Below, one piece after another: positions 57,452 through 64,000 of a stretch of 64,000 nt of DNA; within the stretch, counting starts at the first letter, position 1; every line of letters starts with the position of its first letter. The stretch comes from Clostridia bacterium (lineage in GTDB: Bacteria > Bacillota > Clostridia > Christensenellales > Aristaeellaceae): assembly GCA_017429695.1 (NCBI GenBank), contig JAFROK010000054.1, positions 54,566 through 118,565 of the forward strand, read 5' to 3'. The position numbers and the translations under genes are program-made. Below the pieces are notes generated by a model. The model was not told where the DNA came from, did no database searches, and was given only the letters and a program-made list of their open reading frames with translations.

Positions 57452-57803
57452 ATGAATTCAAATGACCATAATGCATATGAATTTGCTGGTCATCGCTTCA
57501 CCGGTCTATTTTTATGGGATCAGCGCCCATCTGAAGGCTGTGATCGACCGCCTTCACACTCCGATGCGCAATGATTTTGCCATCAGAAAACTGGGGCTGA
57601 TTCTTGTCGGCGCAGCTGATCTCCCGGACTTGTTCGACCCGATCATCCTGCAATACAGGATGCTTTTAAGGTTCTTCCATCTGGATGATATCGGAATGGT
57701 GCTTGTGCCCGGCGTGAAAGACAAAGGGGACGTTCTTGCCACAGGCGGCATCAGACAGGCCCGGGAAATGGGCGAAAGAATCAGTGCTATCTCGCAAATG
57801 TGA
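57452..57803 (+). pseudogene. Truncated flavodoxin-family (FMN reductase) remnant
   Basis: AAAGGAG and ATG (57452) open one frame (MNSNDHNAYEF), but the recognisable flavodoxin-like sequence (VIASPVYFYGISAHLKAVIDRL) is in a different frame beginning at 57462. The N-terminal FMN-binding region that should precede it (about 60-70 residues) is missing. A deletion and frameshift are likely. The remaining part keeps the central dimer and flavin loop. It ends the ArsR operon. Confidence 0.65.
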
Positions 57804-57824
57804 AAAAACTCATCTGACAAAACC

Positions 57825-57848
57825 GCCCGTGAGTTGAATGTCACGGGC
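57825..57848. terminator. Hairpin between converging genes
   Basis: An 8-bp stem (57825-57832 with 57841-57848); on the minus strand the tail is GGTTTTGTC. It probably serves both directions weakly. Confidence 0.5.
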
Positions 57849-57856
57849 AATGATCA

Positions 57857-58489
57857 TTACCTGGACTTGATCGGATAGCGGATCACGGTTTTTATTTTTT
57901 CCGGCGCAACCTTCCGGACATCGCTCAGATAGATCTCATGGTGCAGGCGTTTGGTCGTGATATCCAGCGTATACCCCTGTCCCTTCATATACCGGTGCAT
58001 CTGTTCCACGGTGGCCGGTTCGTCATCATAGGATCCGATGTGCATACACTGGACGCACAAGCCTTCGTCATATGTCAGAAATTCCGCTTTTGAGAAATCT
58101 GTTTTCTTTTTGCGTTCAGCCTCTTTTACCGCCCAGTCGAAGTCGGACCTTGTCACAAAGTCCGGCAGCCGGATGACAGAGATCCACTGTAACTGTTCCT
58201 TATGGGCATAGTCGATTCCCTGAACGCCATCCTGCCACCAGAAGCCTTCCAGCGGCGGAACAACGTAGTCGAAATAACCTTCGATCCGGTGATCACCCAT
58301 TTTGCTCATTTTGATCGTAAAGGCAATGCCGTACAGCAGGCCGATTGCCTGTTTGTACGCACCGTCCTCCGCATTGGGATCCCCTTCGCCGCGGACCGCG
58401 ATATAGTTCATGGACGGAACCGTCACAATGGACGGCTTATTTGCCGGCATATAAAACTCTTTGTATTCTTTCTTGAAATCGAAAGCCAT
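57857..58489 (-). CDS. GyrI-like small-molecule-binding protein
   Basis: A 210-residue stand-alone GyrI-like (SHS2) domain protein: VPSMNYIAVRGEGDPN at the start, VPPLEGFWWQDGV, and the late GSYDDEPATVEQMHRYMKGQGY then HHEIYLSDVRKVAPEKIKTVIRYPI. Such domains bind hydrophobic or drug-like molecules and are the sensor part of some regulators. It has no DNA-binding part of its own; the WYL regulator two genes upstream may be linked. Last gene of the unit. Confidence 0.85.
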   Translation of the reverse strand: MAFDFKKEYKEFYMPANKPSIVTVPSMNYIAVRGEGDPNAEDGAYKQAIGLLYGIAFTIKMSKMGDHRIEGYFDYVVPPLEGFWWQDGVQGIDYAHKEQLQWISVIRLPDFVTRSDFDWAVKEAERKKKTDFSKAEFLTYDEGLCVQCMHIGSYDDEPATVEQMHRYMKGQGYTLDITTKRLHHEIYLSDVRKVAPEKIKTVIRYPIKSR

Positions 58490-58493
58490 GATT

Positions 58494-58781
58494 TTATCCC
58501 CTAAGCCGTTTTACCCTGTCGTTCACGGTTTTCATGAACTCTTCTTCGGAAAGGCTGGGATCTCTTGTTCCCAGGATCAGATCACACGGCAGTTTTTCAC
58601 ACTCGCCGCACGAATAAAAACCGTTCTGATTTCTGCAGCAGTCGTAGATAGGGCATGCCTTTCCCTCCGGTGCGTGGAATACCTTCCCGGATAAGGCGCT
58701 GCAACCCTTACACATTTTCCCGTAGCAGTAACATGCGCCGCAGTCAGACCCGCAGCAACTGATCAATTCATTCTGATTCAT
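58494..58781 (-). CDS. DUF3795-type Cys-rich protein
   Basis: A 95-residue protein with twelve Cys (SCCGSDCGACYCYGKMCKGC at the start; CPIYDCC and CGECEKLPCDL), the DUF3795 pattern, likely binding a metal or cluster. The start at 58781 is preferred because AAAGGAG lies just before; the longer ATG at 58811 would overlap the previous gene. Function unknown. Between a WYL regulator and GyrI-like gene. Confidence 0.82.
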   Translation of the reverse strand: MNQNELISCCGSDCGACYCYGKMCKGCSALSGKVFHAPEGKACPIYDCCRNQNGFYSCGECEKLPCDLILGTRDPSLSEEEFMKTVNDRVKRLRG

Positions 58782-58785
58782 CTTA

Positions 58786-59709
58786 TCAATTATCTCCTTT
58801 TGTTTTATCATAGATTTTTGCCAAAGCTTCTGCCATACGCCGGATTCTGTTCCTCACCTCCGCCGGTTCAAGCACTTCCGCTTTTGCCCCGAACGTCAGA
58901 AGCCAGGAAACAAGATTGTCCATGTCCGTAAAATCTGCCGTAAAGAGCAGACGTCCGTCATCAGTCTCTGTAAAGCAGTGCAGTCCGTACTCCTCGATCA
59001 GCCGCCATTTCATATCCGGTGTGAACAGCGCCTTTACCTTTATTCCTCCCGGAAACACCTTTTCATTCGACAGATCAGGAACAGGGGCATTCCGGCAGGT
59101 AAATCCACAGTTGGTCTCTGCTGCACCATCCATACGATTCAGCTTGAACAGTCTGAAATCCTTTCTTGAGGTGCACCAGCCCCATACGTACCAGTTTGAC
59201 CACTTGAATACCAGATAATACGGCTCGATTGTCCGGCTGCTCTCTCCGGACGGCGCGTAATATCTGAATTCCAGAAGGTTCTTGTTCTCAATCGCGCTCT
59301 GTATCACCTCAATCTTGGGAGCAAGCGAAGATTTGTTCCAGGAGGACAGATCGATCAGGATGGAATCGCTGCCGCCGATATACGCTGATGATCCGGATTG
59401 AAGTTTTTCCATCAGCTGACTGTAGTACCGGCTTCCGCTCACACTGTCAAGGCTCCTGAGTCCGGCGAGGATCATCTGCATATCCCGGGATGTCAGGATT
59501 GTTCGGTCCATCCGATACCCATCCATGATACTGATGCCTCCACCGGACCCTTGGGCGGTCCTGATTGGAATCCCTGCTTTACAGAGATCTTCGACATCCC
59601 GGTTGATCGTTCTCCTTGACACCGCAAATCTTTCGGCCAGCTCAGGCGCGGTAATCTTCTCTTCCTGCAGCAAGATGGACAGGATCCCGATCAGCCTGTC
59701 TGTCTTCAT
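58786..59709 (-). CDS. WYL-domain transcription regulator
   Basis: A 307-residue YafY/PafC-like regulator: N-terminal DeoR-type helix-turn-helix (ITAPELAERFAVSRRTINRDVEDL), a linker, then a WYL domain (about 140-215, IEPYYLVFKWSNWYVWGWCTSRKDFRLFKLNRM) and a WCX C-terminal region. It probably senses a small ligand and controls the three-gene unit it leads. An imperfect operator candidate, AAACATG-x12-CATGTTT (59742-59767), lies before it. Confidence 0.88.
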   Translation of the reverse strand: MKTDRLIGILSILLQEEKITAPELAERFAVSRRTINRDVEDLCKAGIPIRTAQGSGGGISIMDGYRMDRTILTSRDMQMILAGLRSLDSVSGSRYYSQLMEKLQSGSSAYIGGSDSILIDLSSWNKSSLAPKIEVIQSAIENKNLLEFRYYAPSGESSRTIEPYYLVFKWSNWYVWGWCTSRKDFRLFKLNRMDGAAETNCGFTCRNAPVPDLSNEKVFPGGIKVKALFTPDMKWRLIEEYGLHCFTETDDGRLLFTADFTDMDNLVSWLLTFGAKAEVLEPAEVRNRIRRMAEALAKIYDKTKGDN

Positions 59710-59741
59710 ACTCTCACGCTCCGTTGATATGATACAAAAAC

Positions 59742-59767
59742 AAACATGTCAATAGTATGTCATGTTT
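59742..59767 (-). promoter_or_regulatory. Candidate operator/promoter of the WYL gene
   Basis: AAACATG and CATGTTT, 12 bases apart, overlap a minus-strand TTGACA box; the -10 is weak. It is a plausible autoregulatory site. The rest of 59768-59933 has no supported gene. Confidence 0.4.
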
Positions 59768-59933
59768 ATCATAACAGATAAAAATCAATTTTTGAATATT
59801 TGAATGGAAGAAGGTTCACTGCAGATCAGGTTTTCCCGCCATGAACAATACTGTTTTGCGGAAAGTCAGTATGATTCCATGGAAACAAATCTGCAGGTCA
59901 AACAAATTGATTAGATAATTATCAAAATAAATA

Positions 59934-59991
59934 TTGACATCCGCGTTCACGGGATGTAATATTAATTCGACATTCATCGAATCAGAATGTC
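59934..59991 (+). promoter_or_regulatory. Promoter and operator of the ArsR-DUF2087 pair
   Basis: TTGACA (59934-59939), 17 bases, TAATAT (59957-59962), then a 7-bp inverted repeat GACATTC/GAATGTC (59969-59991) overlapping the expected start of transcription; ATTCG/CGAAT (59966-59983) is nested with it. It suits self-control by the regulator. Confidence 0.65.
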
Positions 59992-60009
59992 ATAAAGGAG
60001 GAAAGCCTT

Positions 60010-60348
60010 ATGAATGAATTTATCACTTATCTGAGTATTAAAGTCGAGGAAGGCAAAGCGGAAACCGCTTCTCTTCTGGCTGAAGGTCGCACAGACGATG
60101 CCAATTTCGCCAAGGTGCGTACAAATATCTATGACGTATGCCGGACCGTAAGCCAGGCGCTGATCAATAGGCCAGGGGCCGGTACCGATGCGATCAAGGC
60201 GCAGCTGGAAAGATTCCGCACAGAATGGAGCTCGGCATTGGAAAAGGCAAAGCAGCATGACAATATCCATGGTATTGCTGTGGAGGAAACCAAGCTCGCC
60301 GCACTGGATGATATCATTGCGCATTTTCAGGAGGTGGCCGGAGCATGA
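60010..60348 (+). CDS. Hypothetical helical protein coupled to an ArsR regulator
   Basis: A 112-residue hydrophilic, helix-rich protein without Cys or membrane segment except single Cys in YDVCRTVSQAL. No family was recognised. AAAGGAGG is well placed. Its stop overlaps the regulator start (ATGA), so it is translated with it and might modulate it or share its function. Confidence 0.65.
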   Translation: MNEFITYLSIKVEEGKAETASLLAEGRTDDANFAKVRTNIYDVCRTVSQALINRPGAGTDAIKAQLERFRTEWSSALEKAKQHDNIHGIAVEETKLAALDDIIAHFQEVAGA

Positions 60349-60896
60349 CACAGGAAAACGCGCTGAAGCTCTTCAAATGCCTCTCCGACACTTCGCGCCT
60401 GCGGATCGTACAATCTCTGACCCAAGGAGAAATGTATACTGAACTGCTTGCGGAGCGACTGAACCTGACCCCGTCCACGGTATCATTCCATATGAAAAAA
60501 CTGGAAGAGGCTGGGCTTGCCGTTTCCCGCAAGGAGCAGTATTACACAGTCTATTCCCTAAACCGTGAAATGCTGGACAAAACTATATACGAAGCTGCGG
60601 TTTCAGAACCGGAACAGGCTGATGAGCAGCAAAAGCGAGAGGAAGAATACCGCAGGAAAGTCATCAGAGCATTCTTTGAATACGGTAAACTTCGCTCGAT
60701 TCCGGTACAGCGCAAAAAGAAGCTGATCTGTTATGAACAGATTGCCGCGCATTTTGAGATCGGAAAAGTGTATGAAGAAAAGGAAGTTAATGAGATCATT
60801 TCACCCATTCATGAAGATTACTGCACCATCCGCCGGGATATGATCAGTGAGGGGATTCTTCGGCGTGACGGAAACTGGTACATCCGGTTGAAGTGA
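60345..60896 (+). CDS. ArsR-type regulator with C-terminal DUF2087 domain
   Basis: A 183-residue fusion. Residues 1-80 are ArsR-like winged helix (LFKCLSDTSRLRIVQSL; LNLTPSTVSFHMKKLEEAGL), and 110-183 are DUF2087 (PVQRKKKLICYEQIAAHFEIGKVYEEKEVNEII, then DYCTIRRDMISEGILRRDGNWYIRL). No metal-binding Cys loop is evident, so a non-metal signal is likelier. Function of DUF2087 is not known to me. Confidence 0.85.
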   Translation: MTQENALKLFKCLSDTSRLRIVQSLTQGEMYTELLAERLNLTPSTVSFHMKKLEEAGLAVSRKEQYYTVYSLNREMLDKTIYEAAVSEPEQADEQQKREEEYRRKVIRAFFEYGKLRSIPVQRKKKLICYEQIAAHFEIGKVYEEKEVNEIISPIHEDYCTIRRDMISEGILRRDGNWYIRLK

Positions 60897-60913
60897 TCTC
60901 ATATAAGGAAATT

Positions 60914-60945
60914 GCCCGTGGCATTCCCGCCACGGGTAGATTTTT
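60914..60945 (+). terminator. Terminator of the ArsR-DUF2087 unit
   Basis: An 8-bp stem (60914-60921 with 60930-60937, one G-U), tail AGATTTTTAG. Confidence 0.75.
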
Positions 60946-61001
60946 AGTTTGTGGATTTTGTCAACATGAAAAGAATGTAACTCCCATCTTTCCCTTCTAT
61001 C

Positions 61002-61562
61002 TCATCCGTCAATGATTTCAACATCATCCGGAATGTTCCGGATGAGTATGGCTGCTGTATTCGACAGCTTCATATTCTCAGTCAGCGGGAAAGATACCTT
61101 GCCCGTATAACTGCTTGCTTCGCAGTGAACATCCAGCTTCGTATCCAGCAGCTCCAGATTTCCTGGCAGATTGTTGGCAAATATGATACTTCCCGCACTT
61201 ACTCCGATTACAAAACCGTCATTCCTGATATTGGTCAGCAACGTTTCACGGAAGCCTGTGTCATTAATCCTCTCCAACAGGTAGGAAGTCCTCCTGCCGG
61301 TCAGGTAAACAACATCGCATGTTTTCAGTTCATCAATCTGCATATCCTGATGCAAATCGAAAACCCGGATGTTCTGCTTCGGGATTCCGACCTTCAGCAG
61401 GTCATTCATGCACTTCGGAAGCACCTCAATGGCATCCGCGTCAATGGCAGCTGTGGGAATAAAAAGTGCATTGGCATGTTCCGGCGCTTTGCCCAGGAAC
61501 TCCAGGAAAGCCTTCTCAATCTTCTTTGTTTCCAGGCCACAGGATGTCAGCATAACTCGCAT
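61002..61562 (-). CDS. Peptidase E-like (S51) protein
   Basis: A 186-residue S51 peptidase/class-I amidotransferase-like protein; relatives cleave Asp-X dipeptides. The nucleophile is Ser122 in GVSAGSIIF; VYLTGRRTSYLLE holds the usual oxyanion strand (normally GGNT). The C-terminus is short (DDVEIIDG at the end), and the catalytic His of full-length members is not obvious, so activity is uncertain. It is the last gene of the DUF4160/HTH unit. The start at 61562 follows AAAGG. Confidence 0.78.
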   Translation of the reverse strand: MRVMLTSCGLETKKIEKAFLEFLGKAPEHANALFIPTAAIDADAIEVLPKCMNDLLKVGIPKQNIRVFDLHQDMQIDELKTCDVVYLTGRRTSYLLERINDTGFRETLLTNIRNDGFVIGVSAGSIIFANNLPGNLELLDTKLDVHCEASSYTGKVSFPLTENMKLSNTAAILIRNIPDDVEIIDG

Positions 61563-61581
61563 ATACACGTTTTCCTTTCTT

Positions 61582-62052
61582 TCACTTTCCATCAGGAACG
61601 GCAATACTTACTGTTAATTTTCCTCCGAGTGCTTTTGCAATTCTTTCCAGGGTTGAAATGGAAGGGTTTGCGGTTCCACGCTCAATTTTTGATATGTCGG
61701 ATTGATCAATGCCCGTCATCTGGGCCAGTTGCTTCTGTGACAGTCCGCTGACTGCGCGTGCTGCAGCAACGGCTCGCGCTGCAGGATTTTCGATCACGGG
61801 TTTTTCTGTGCGGATTGTTTTGCCGTCTTCGTAAATGGTTTCCGCTTCGATGTCGAGATCGTCATTCCATACGATACCGTATGCACCCATCAGCTTGCCG
61901 GAGAGAAAAAGATTCCTGTCTTCCAGTGCTCTGAGCTGCGGATATTTGTCAAATAGAGATGCCATATCATACTGTTTGACCTTACCATCCTGGAACCGAA
62001 CTTCCAGAGAAGTTCCTTCTCCGAATGACAATTCTACTGCCTTGTGAAACAT
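61582..62052 (-). CDS. DUF2442-XRE helix-turn-helix protein (antitoxin-like)
   Basis: A 156-residue fusion. Residues 1-80 are DUF2442 (VELSFGEGTSLEVRFQDGKVKQYDM and GIVWNDDLDIEAETIYEDGK), and 95-150 an XRE helix-turn-helix (GLSQKQLAQMTGIDQSDISKIERGTANPSISTLERIAKAL). With the DUF4160 gene before it, this is a common small pair predicted to be toxin-antitoxin-like; the HTH would regulate the operon. AAAGGAGG before the ATG. Confidence 0.88.
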   Translation of the reverse strand: MFHKAVELSFGEGTSLEVRFQDGKVKQYDMASLFDKYPQLRALEDRNLFLSGKLMGAYGIVWNDDLDIEAETIYEDGKTIRTEKPVIENPAARAVAAARAVSGLSQKQLAQMTGIDQSDISKIERGTANPSISTLERIAKALGGKLTVSIAVPDGK

Positions 62053-62087
62053 GTTCTTTTCCTCCTTTCGGTCAAACTGATTCCGGA

Positions 62088-62342
62088 TTAATCAAGCGGC
62101 GGCAGTTTAGCATACTGTTCCGTTTCCCACATCTGATTCAGTTCTTTCTGATAGTTCATTACAAATTCTTTTACCAGGGCTTTGGCCTTCGGAGGAAATT
62201 CTCCTTCCATAAGTTCACCTGTTGCGATCAGAAAAGGGGCATCAAAATCCTGGGTAATAGCGTGGATGTGCGGCGGGTTATGCTCTTTGTTCCGCAAATA
62301 CATCACGATGATGATTCCGTAAAAGTGGCTGATTGTTGGCAT
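62088..62342 (-). CDS. DUF4160 small protein
   Basis: An 84-residue DUF4160 protein: MPTISHFYGIIIVMYLRNK, then HNPPHIHAI and GELMEGEFPPKAKALVKEFV. It pairs with the DUF2442-HTH gene 35 bases downstream; the pair is widespread and is suspected, not proven, to be a toxin-antitoxin module. A consensus promoter lies just upstream. Confidence 0.88.
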   Translation of the reverse strand: MPTISHFYGIIIVMYLRNKEHNPPHIHAITQDFDAPFLIATGELMEGEFPPKAKALVKEFVMNYQKELNQMWETEQYAKLPPLD

Positions 62343-62365
62343 GACTACACCTCCGTTTCACTTAA

Positions 62366-62394
62366 ATTATAGGGGATATATCACATAATGTCAA
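62366..62394 (-). promoter_or_regulatory. Promoter of the DUF4160 operon
   Basis: On the minus strand, TTGACA (62389-62394), 17 bases, TATAAT (62366-62371): full consensus at both boxes. Confidence 0.85.
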
Positions 62395-62732
62395 CATACG
62401 ATTGGCGGTAGATGTGAACGGTTAGCCGGTGCCAAAAATTGGCTTCTGTCTTGTGGAAGCGTTCCATTTTTAAGGGAAGAATATACTATATCTTGTGGTT
62501 TTTGGTGCAAACATAGCAACAGTTCAGTCGTAGAGTAAAAAGTATCAAAAATGTCGATTTCCCAAAAGGATTCCAAAACACGAGTGTCGAATACTTCTAT
62601 CATAAAGAAATCAAGGGATAGAGGTGTTTGGCGTGGAGCAGGAACTGCAGGAATCTTCTCCAGTTCTGTCATCCTGATCGCCTCATTTCTTCTCTTAAGA
62701 TCGTTTCTTTTTCTTCTGATCAGACGGCCTTT
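62395..62732. other. AT-rich intergenic stretch, possible element remnant
   Basis: About 340 bases with short overlapping open frames on both strands, none with a good ribosome site and a recognised family. Nothing can be assigned. It may be degraded mobile DNA. Confidence 0.35.
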
Positions 62733-63857
62733 TCACGTATCCAGTTTCACAGCGGCATCTTTCAGCAGGTCAATGATGTGCAGATGCTGCGGACAAACCC
62801 CTTCGCACTGGCCGCAGGCAATACAGTCGGAAGCGCGTCCGTATCCCTGACCGATTAGTCCGCCATAAAAAGCTTTGGGCCTGAATTCTTCTTTGTATAA
62901 CGTCATTGTATTGACTGCCCGGAAAACATCAGGAATGGAAATATGCATCGGACAGCCATCTGTACAGTACCTGCAGGCGGTACATCCGATCTGCGGCACA
63001 TTCAGCATGATGGTGCAGACTTCCTGTACAAGCGCCTGTTCCTTTTCAGTCAGCGGCTCAAAATGGGTAAATGTGGCAATATTGTCCTGCATCTGTTCCT
63101 CGCTGCTCATTCCGGAAAGGATCGTCATCACACCCGGCAGGGATCCGACAAACCGCAAAGCCCAGGATGCAGCAGACGCATCCGGTCGGACAGTTTTATA
63201 CTTCTTTTCCAGTTCGGGCGTCAGATTCGCCAGTGTACCCCCCTTGACCGGCTCCATAATGATCATGGGAATATTCCGGCGATGAAGAATATCATATAGC
63301 TTTCCGGACCGGACAACAGGATTTTCCCAGTCCGCGTAGTTCAGCTGAATCTGGACGAATTCTGTTTCCGGATGGGCGTCCAGCGTCTTTTCAAGATATT
63401 CCGGGCTTCCATGGAACGAAAAGCCAAAATGCCGGATCTTTCCCTCCGCCTTTTTTTGCAAACCCCAGTTATAGCAATCCAGACGTTCATAGGTATCCCC
63501 GTTGCCGCCGTCCTCTACGGAATGGAGCAGGTAGAAATCGAAATAGTCCACTCCGCAGCGTTCCATCTGCTCGTTGAAAATCCGATCCCGGTCTTCCGGT
63601 TTGCTCATGCACCACGCCGGGAGCTTGGTGGCGAGCATAAAACTCTCCCGGGAGTGGCGTTTTGTCAACGCTTCTTTCATCGCTCTTTCGGAGTTGCCGC
63701 CGTGATAGACATAAGCGCTGTCAAAATAGTTCATCCCTGCCTGCAGACAGGCGTCCACCATCCGGCACACATGGTCGATGTCAATGGTTCCGTCCTTCTC
63801 CGGGAGTCTCATCATACCAAATCCCAGCTTTGGCATTTTTCCCAGGTCAATACTCAT
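62733..63857 (-). CDS. Aldo/keto reductase with C-terminal 4Fe-4S domain
   Basis: A 374-residue cytoplasmic oxidoreductase of the ferredoxin-containing aldo/keto reductase group. AKR part (about 1-290): LGFGMMRLPEKDG, NYFDSAYVYHGGNSE (catalytic Asp and Tyr), LATKLP (Lys). C-terminal: CTACRYCTDGCP and CIACGQCEGVCPQ, two four-Cys groups that should bind 4Fe-4S clusters. The start at 63857 gives MSIDLGKMPK; an upstream ATG at 63914 has no ribosome site. Substrate unknown. Confidence 0.92.
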   Translation of the reverse strand: MSIDLGKMPKLGFGMMRLPEKDGTIDIDHVCRMVDACLQAGMNYFDSAYVYHGGNSERAMKEALTKRHSRESFMLATKLPAWCMSKPEDRDRIFNEQMERCGVDYFDFYLLHSVEDGGNGDTYERLDCYNWGLQKKAEGKIRHFGFSFHGSPEYLEKTLDAHPETEFVQIQLNYADWENPVVRSGKLYDILHRRNIPMIIMEPVKGGTLANLTPELEKKYKTVRPDASAASWALRFVGSLPGVMTILSGMSSEEQMQDNIATFTHFEPLTEKEQALVQEVCTIMLNVPQIGCTACRYCTDGCPMHISIPDVFRAVNTMTLYKEEFRPKAFYGGLIGQGYGRASDCIACGQCEGVCPQHLHIIDLLKDAAVKLDT

Positions 63858-63938
63858 GGTTATGTTCCGCCTTTCTGCGAAAGGCACCCATGAGGTTATG
63901 AAACCGGGGGCCATTTCGCGTCAGATAGTTGTTTGCTA

Positions 63939-64000
63939 TACTTTCTCTGTAGGCCTCAGCATACTACAGAACCCGAGGAGGTGAGTGGCGGGGCTGTATA
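63939..64000 (+). promoter_or_regulatory. Leader of a gene that begins beyond the window
   Basis: A TATACT box, a 6-bp hairpin (CTGTAG 63947-63952 with CTACAG 63964-63969) and GAGGAGG (63975-63981) suggest a gene starting at or after the right edge. No coding part is visible. Confidence 0.35.

Noticed and set aside
59804-59914. A 36-codon plus-strand open frame (MEEGSLQIRF...)
   Set aside because: No ribosome site and no recognised homologue; chance is likely.
62391-62672. A 93-codon minus-strand frame downstream of the aldo/keto reductase
   Set aside because: Starts in unstructured sequence, overlaps the DUF4160 promoter and has no family; possibly degraded mobile DNA.

Overview
The window looks like chromosomal DNA from a Clostridia-type Bacillota, probably an uncultured gut or rumen lineage near Christensenellales/Aristaeellaceae; that placement is inferred from gene content and style and was not tested. 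Signs are PolC-type DNA polymerase III, the frr-uppS-cdsA-dxr-rseP-ispG-polC order, FloA/NfeD, DegV, CtsR-type operators and strong AGGAGG ribosome sites. No rRNA, CRISPR array or intact mobile element was seen, and there is one tRNA gene.

Layout. (1) 73-7426: a maltose/oligosaccharide-type ABC importer (binding protein, MalF, MalG, MsmK-type ATPase), followed by a C69 dipeptidase. (2) 9084-26865: two oligopeptide ABC import operons facing away from each other (minus: oppA-oppB-oppC-oppDF fusion; plus: oppA-oppB-oppC-oppD-oppF-small membrane protein), with an ABC exporter between them. (3) 26905-41521: a small membrane-protein pair, then the housekeeping run frr-uppS-cdsA-dxr-rseP-ispG-polC, a DivIC-like protein, a Ppx/GppA phosphatase and a two-gene SufC/SufB-type Fe-S system. 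(4) 41574-49465: DegV, a GH31 glycosidase, FloA-NfeD, an Hsp20 under tandem CtsR boxes, an acidic low-complexity protein, a polysaccharide deacetylase and tRNA-Val(CAC). (5) 49466-63857: an accessory region, visibly more AT-rich towards its right end, with paired amino-acid-type binding proteins, a dead serine recombinase, an MBL-rubredoxin fusion, an AbiE remnant, an ArsR-permease-thioredoxin operon, several small regulators, a DUF4160/DUF2442-HTH pair and a ferredoxin-type aldo/keto reductase.

The most distinctive feature is shared by the three importers. Most of their permeases carry large extra extracytoplasmic domains that the standard families lack: about 500 residues fused in front of MalG, and about 100 to 330 residues in the first outer loop of OppB or OppC. 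The four cognate binding proteins have signal-peptidase-I style leaders with no convincing lipobox. One working idea is that the permeases carry the docking or receptor domains that hold soluble binding proteins at the membrane. This is inference; the domain sizes and leader sequences are read directly.

Peptide import, the C69 dipeptidase and peptidase E fit a peptide-using lifestyle. The maltose-type importer, its binding protein with a starch-binding-like tail and the GH31 enzyme fit alpha-glucan use.
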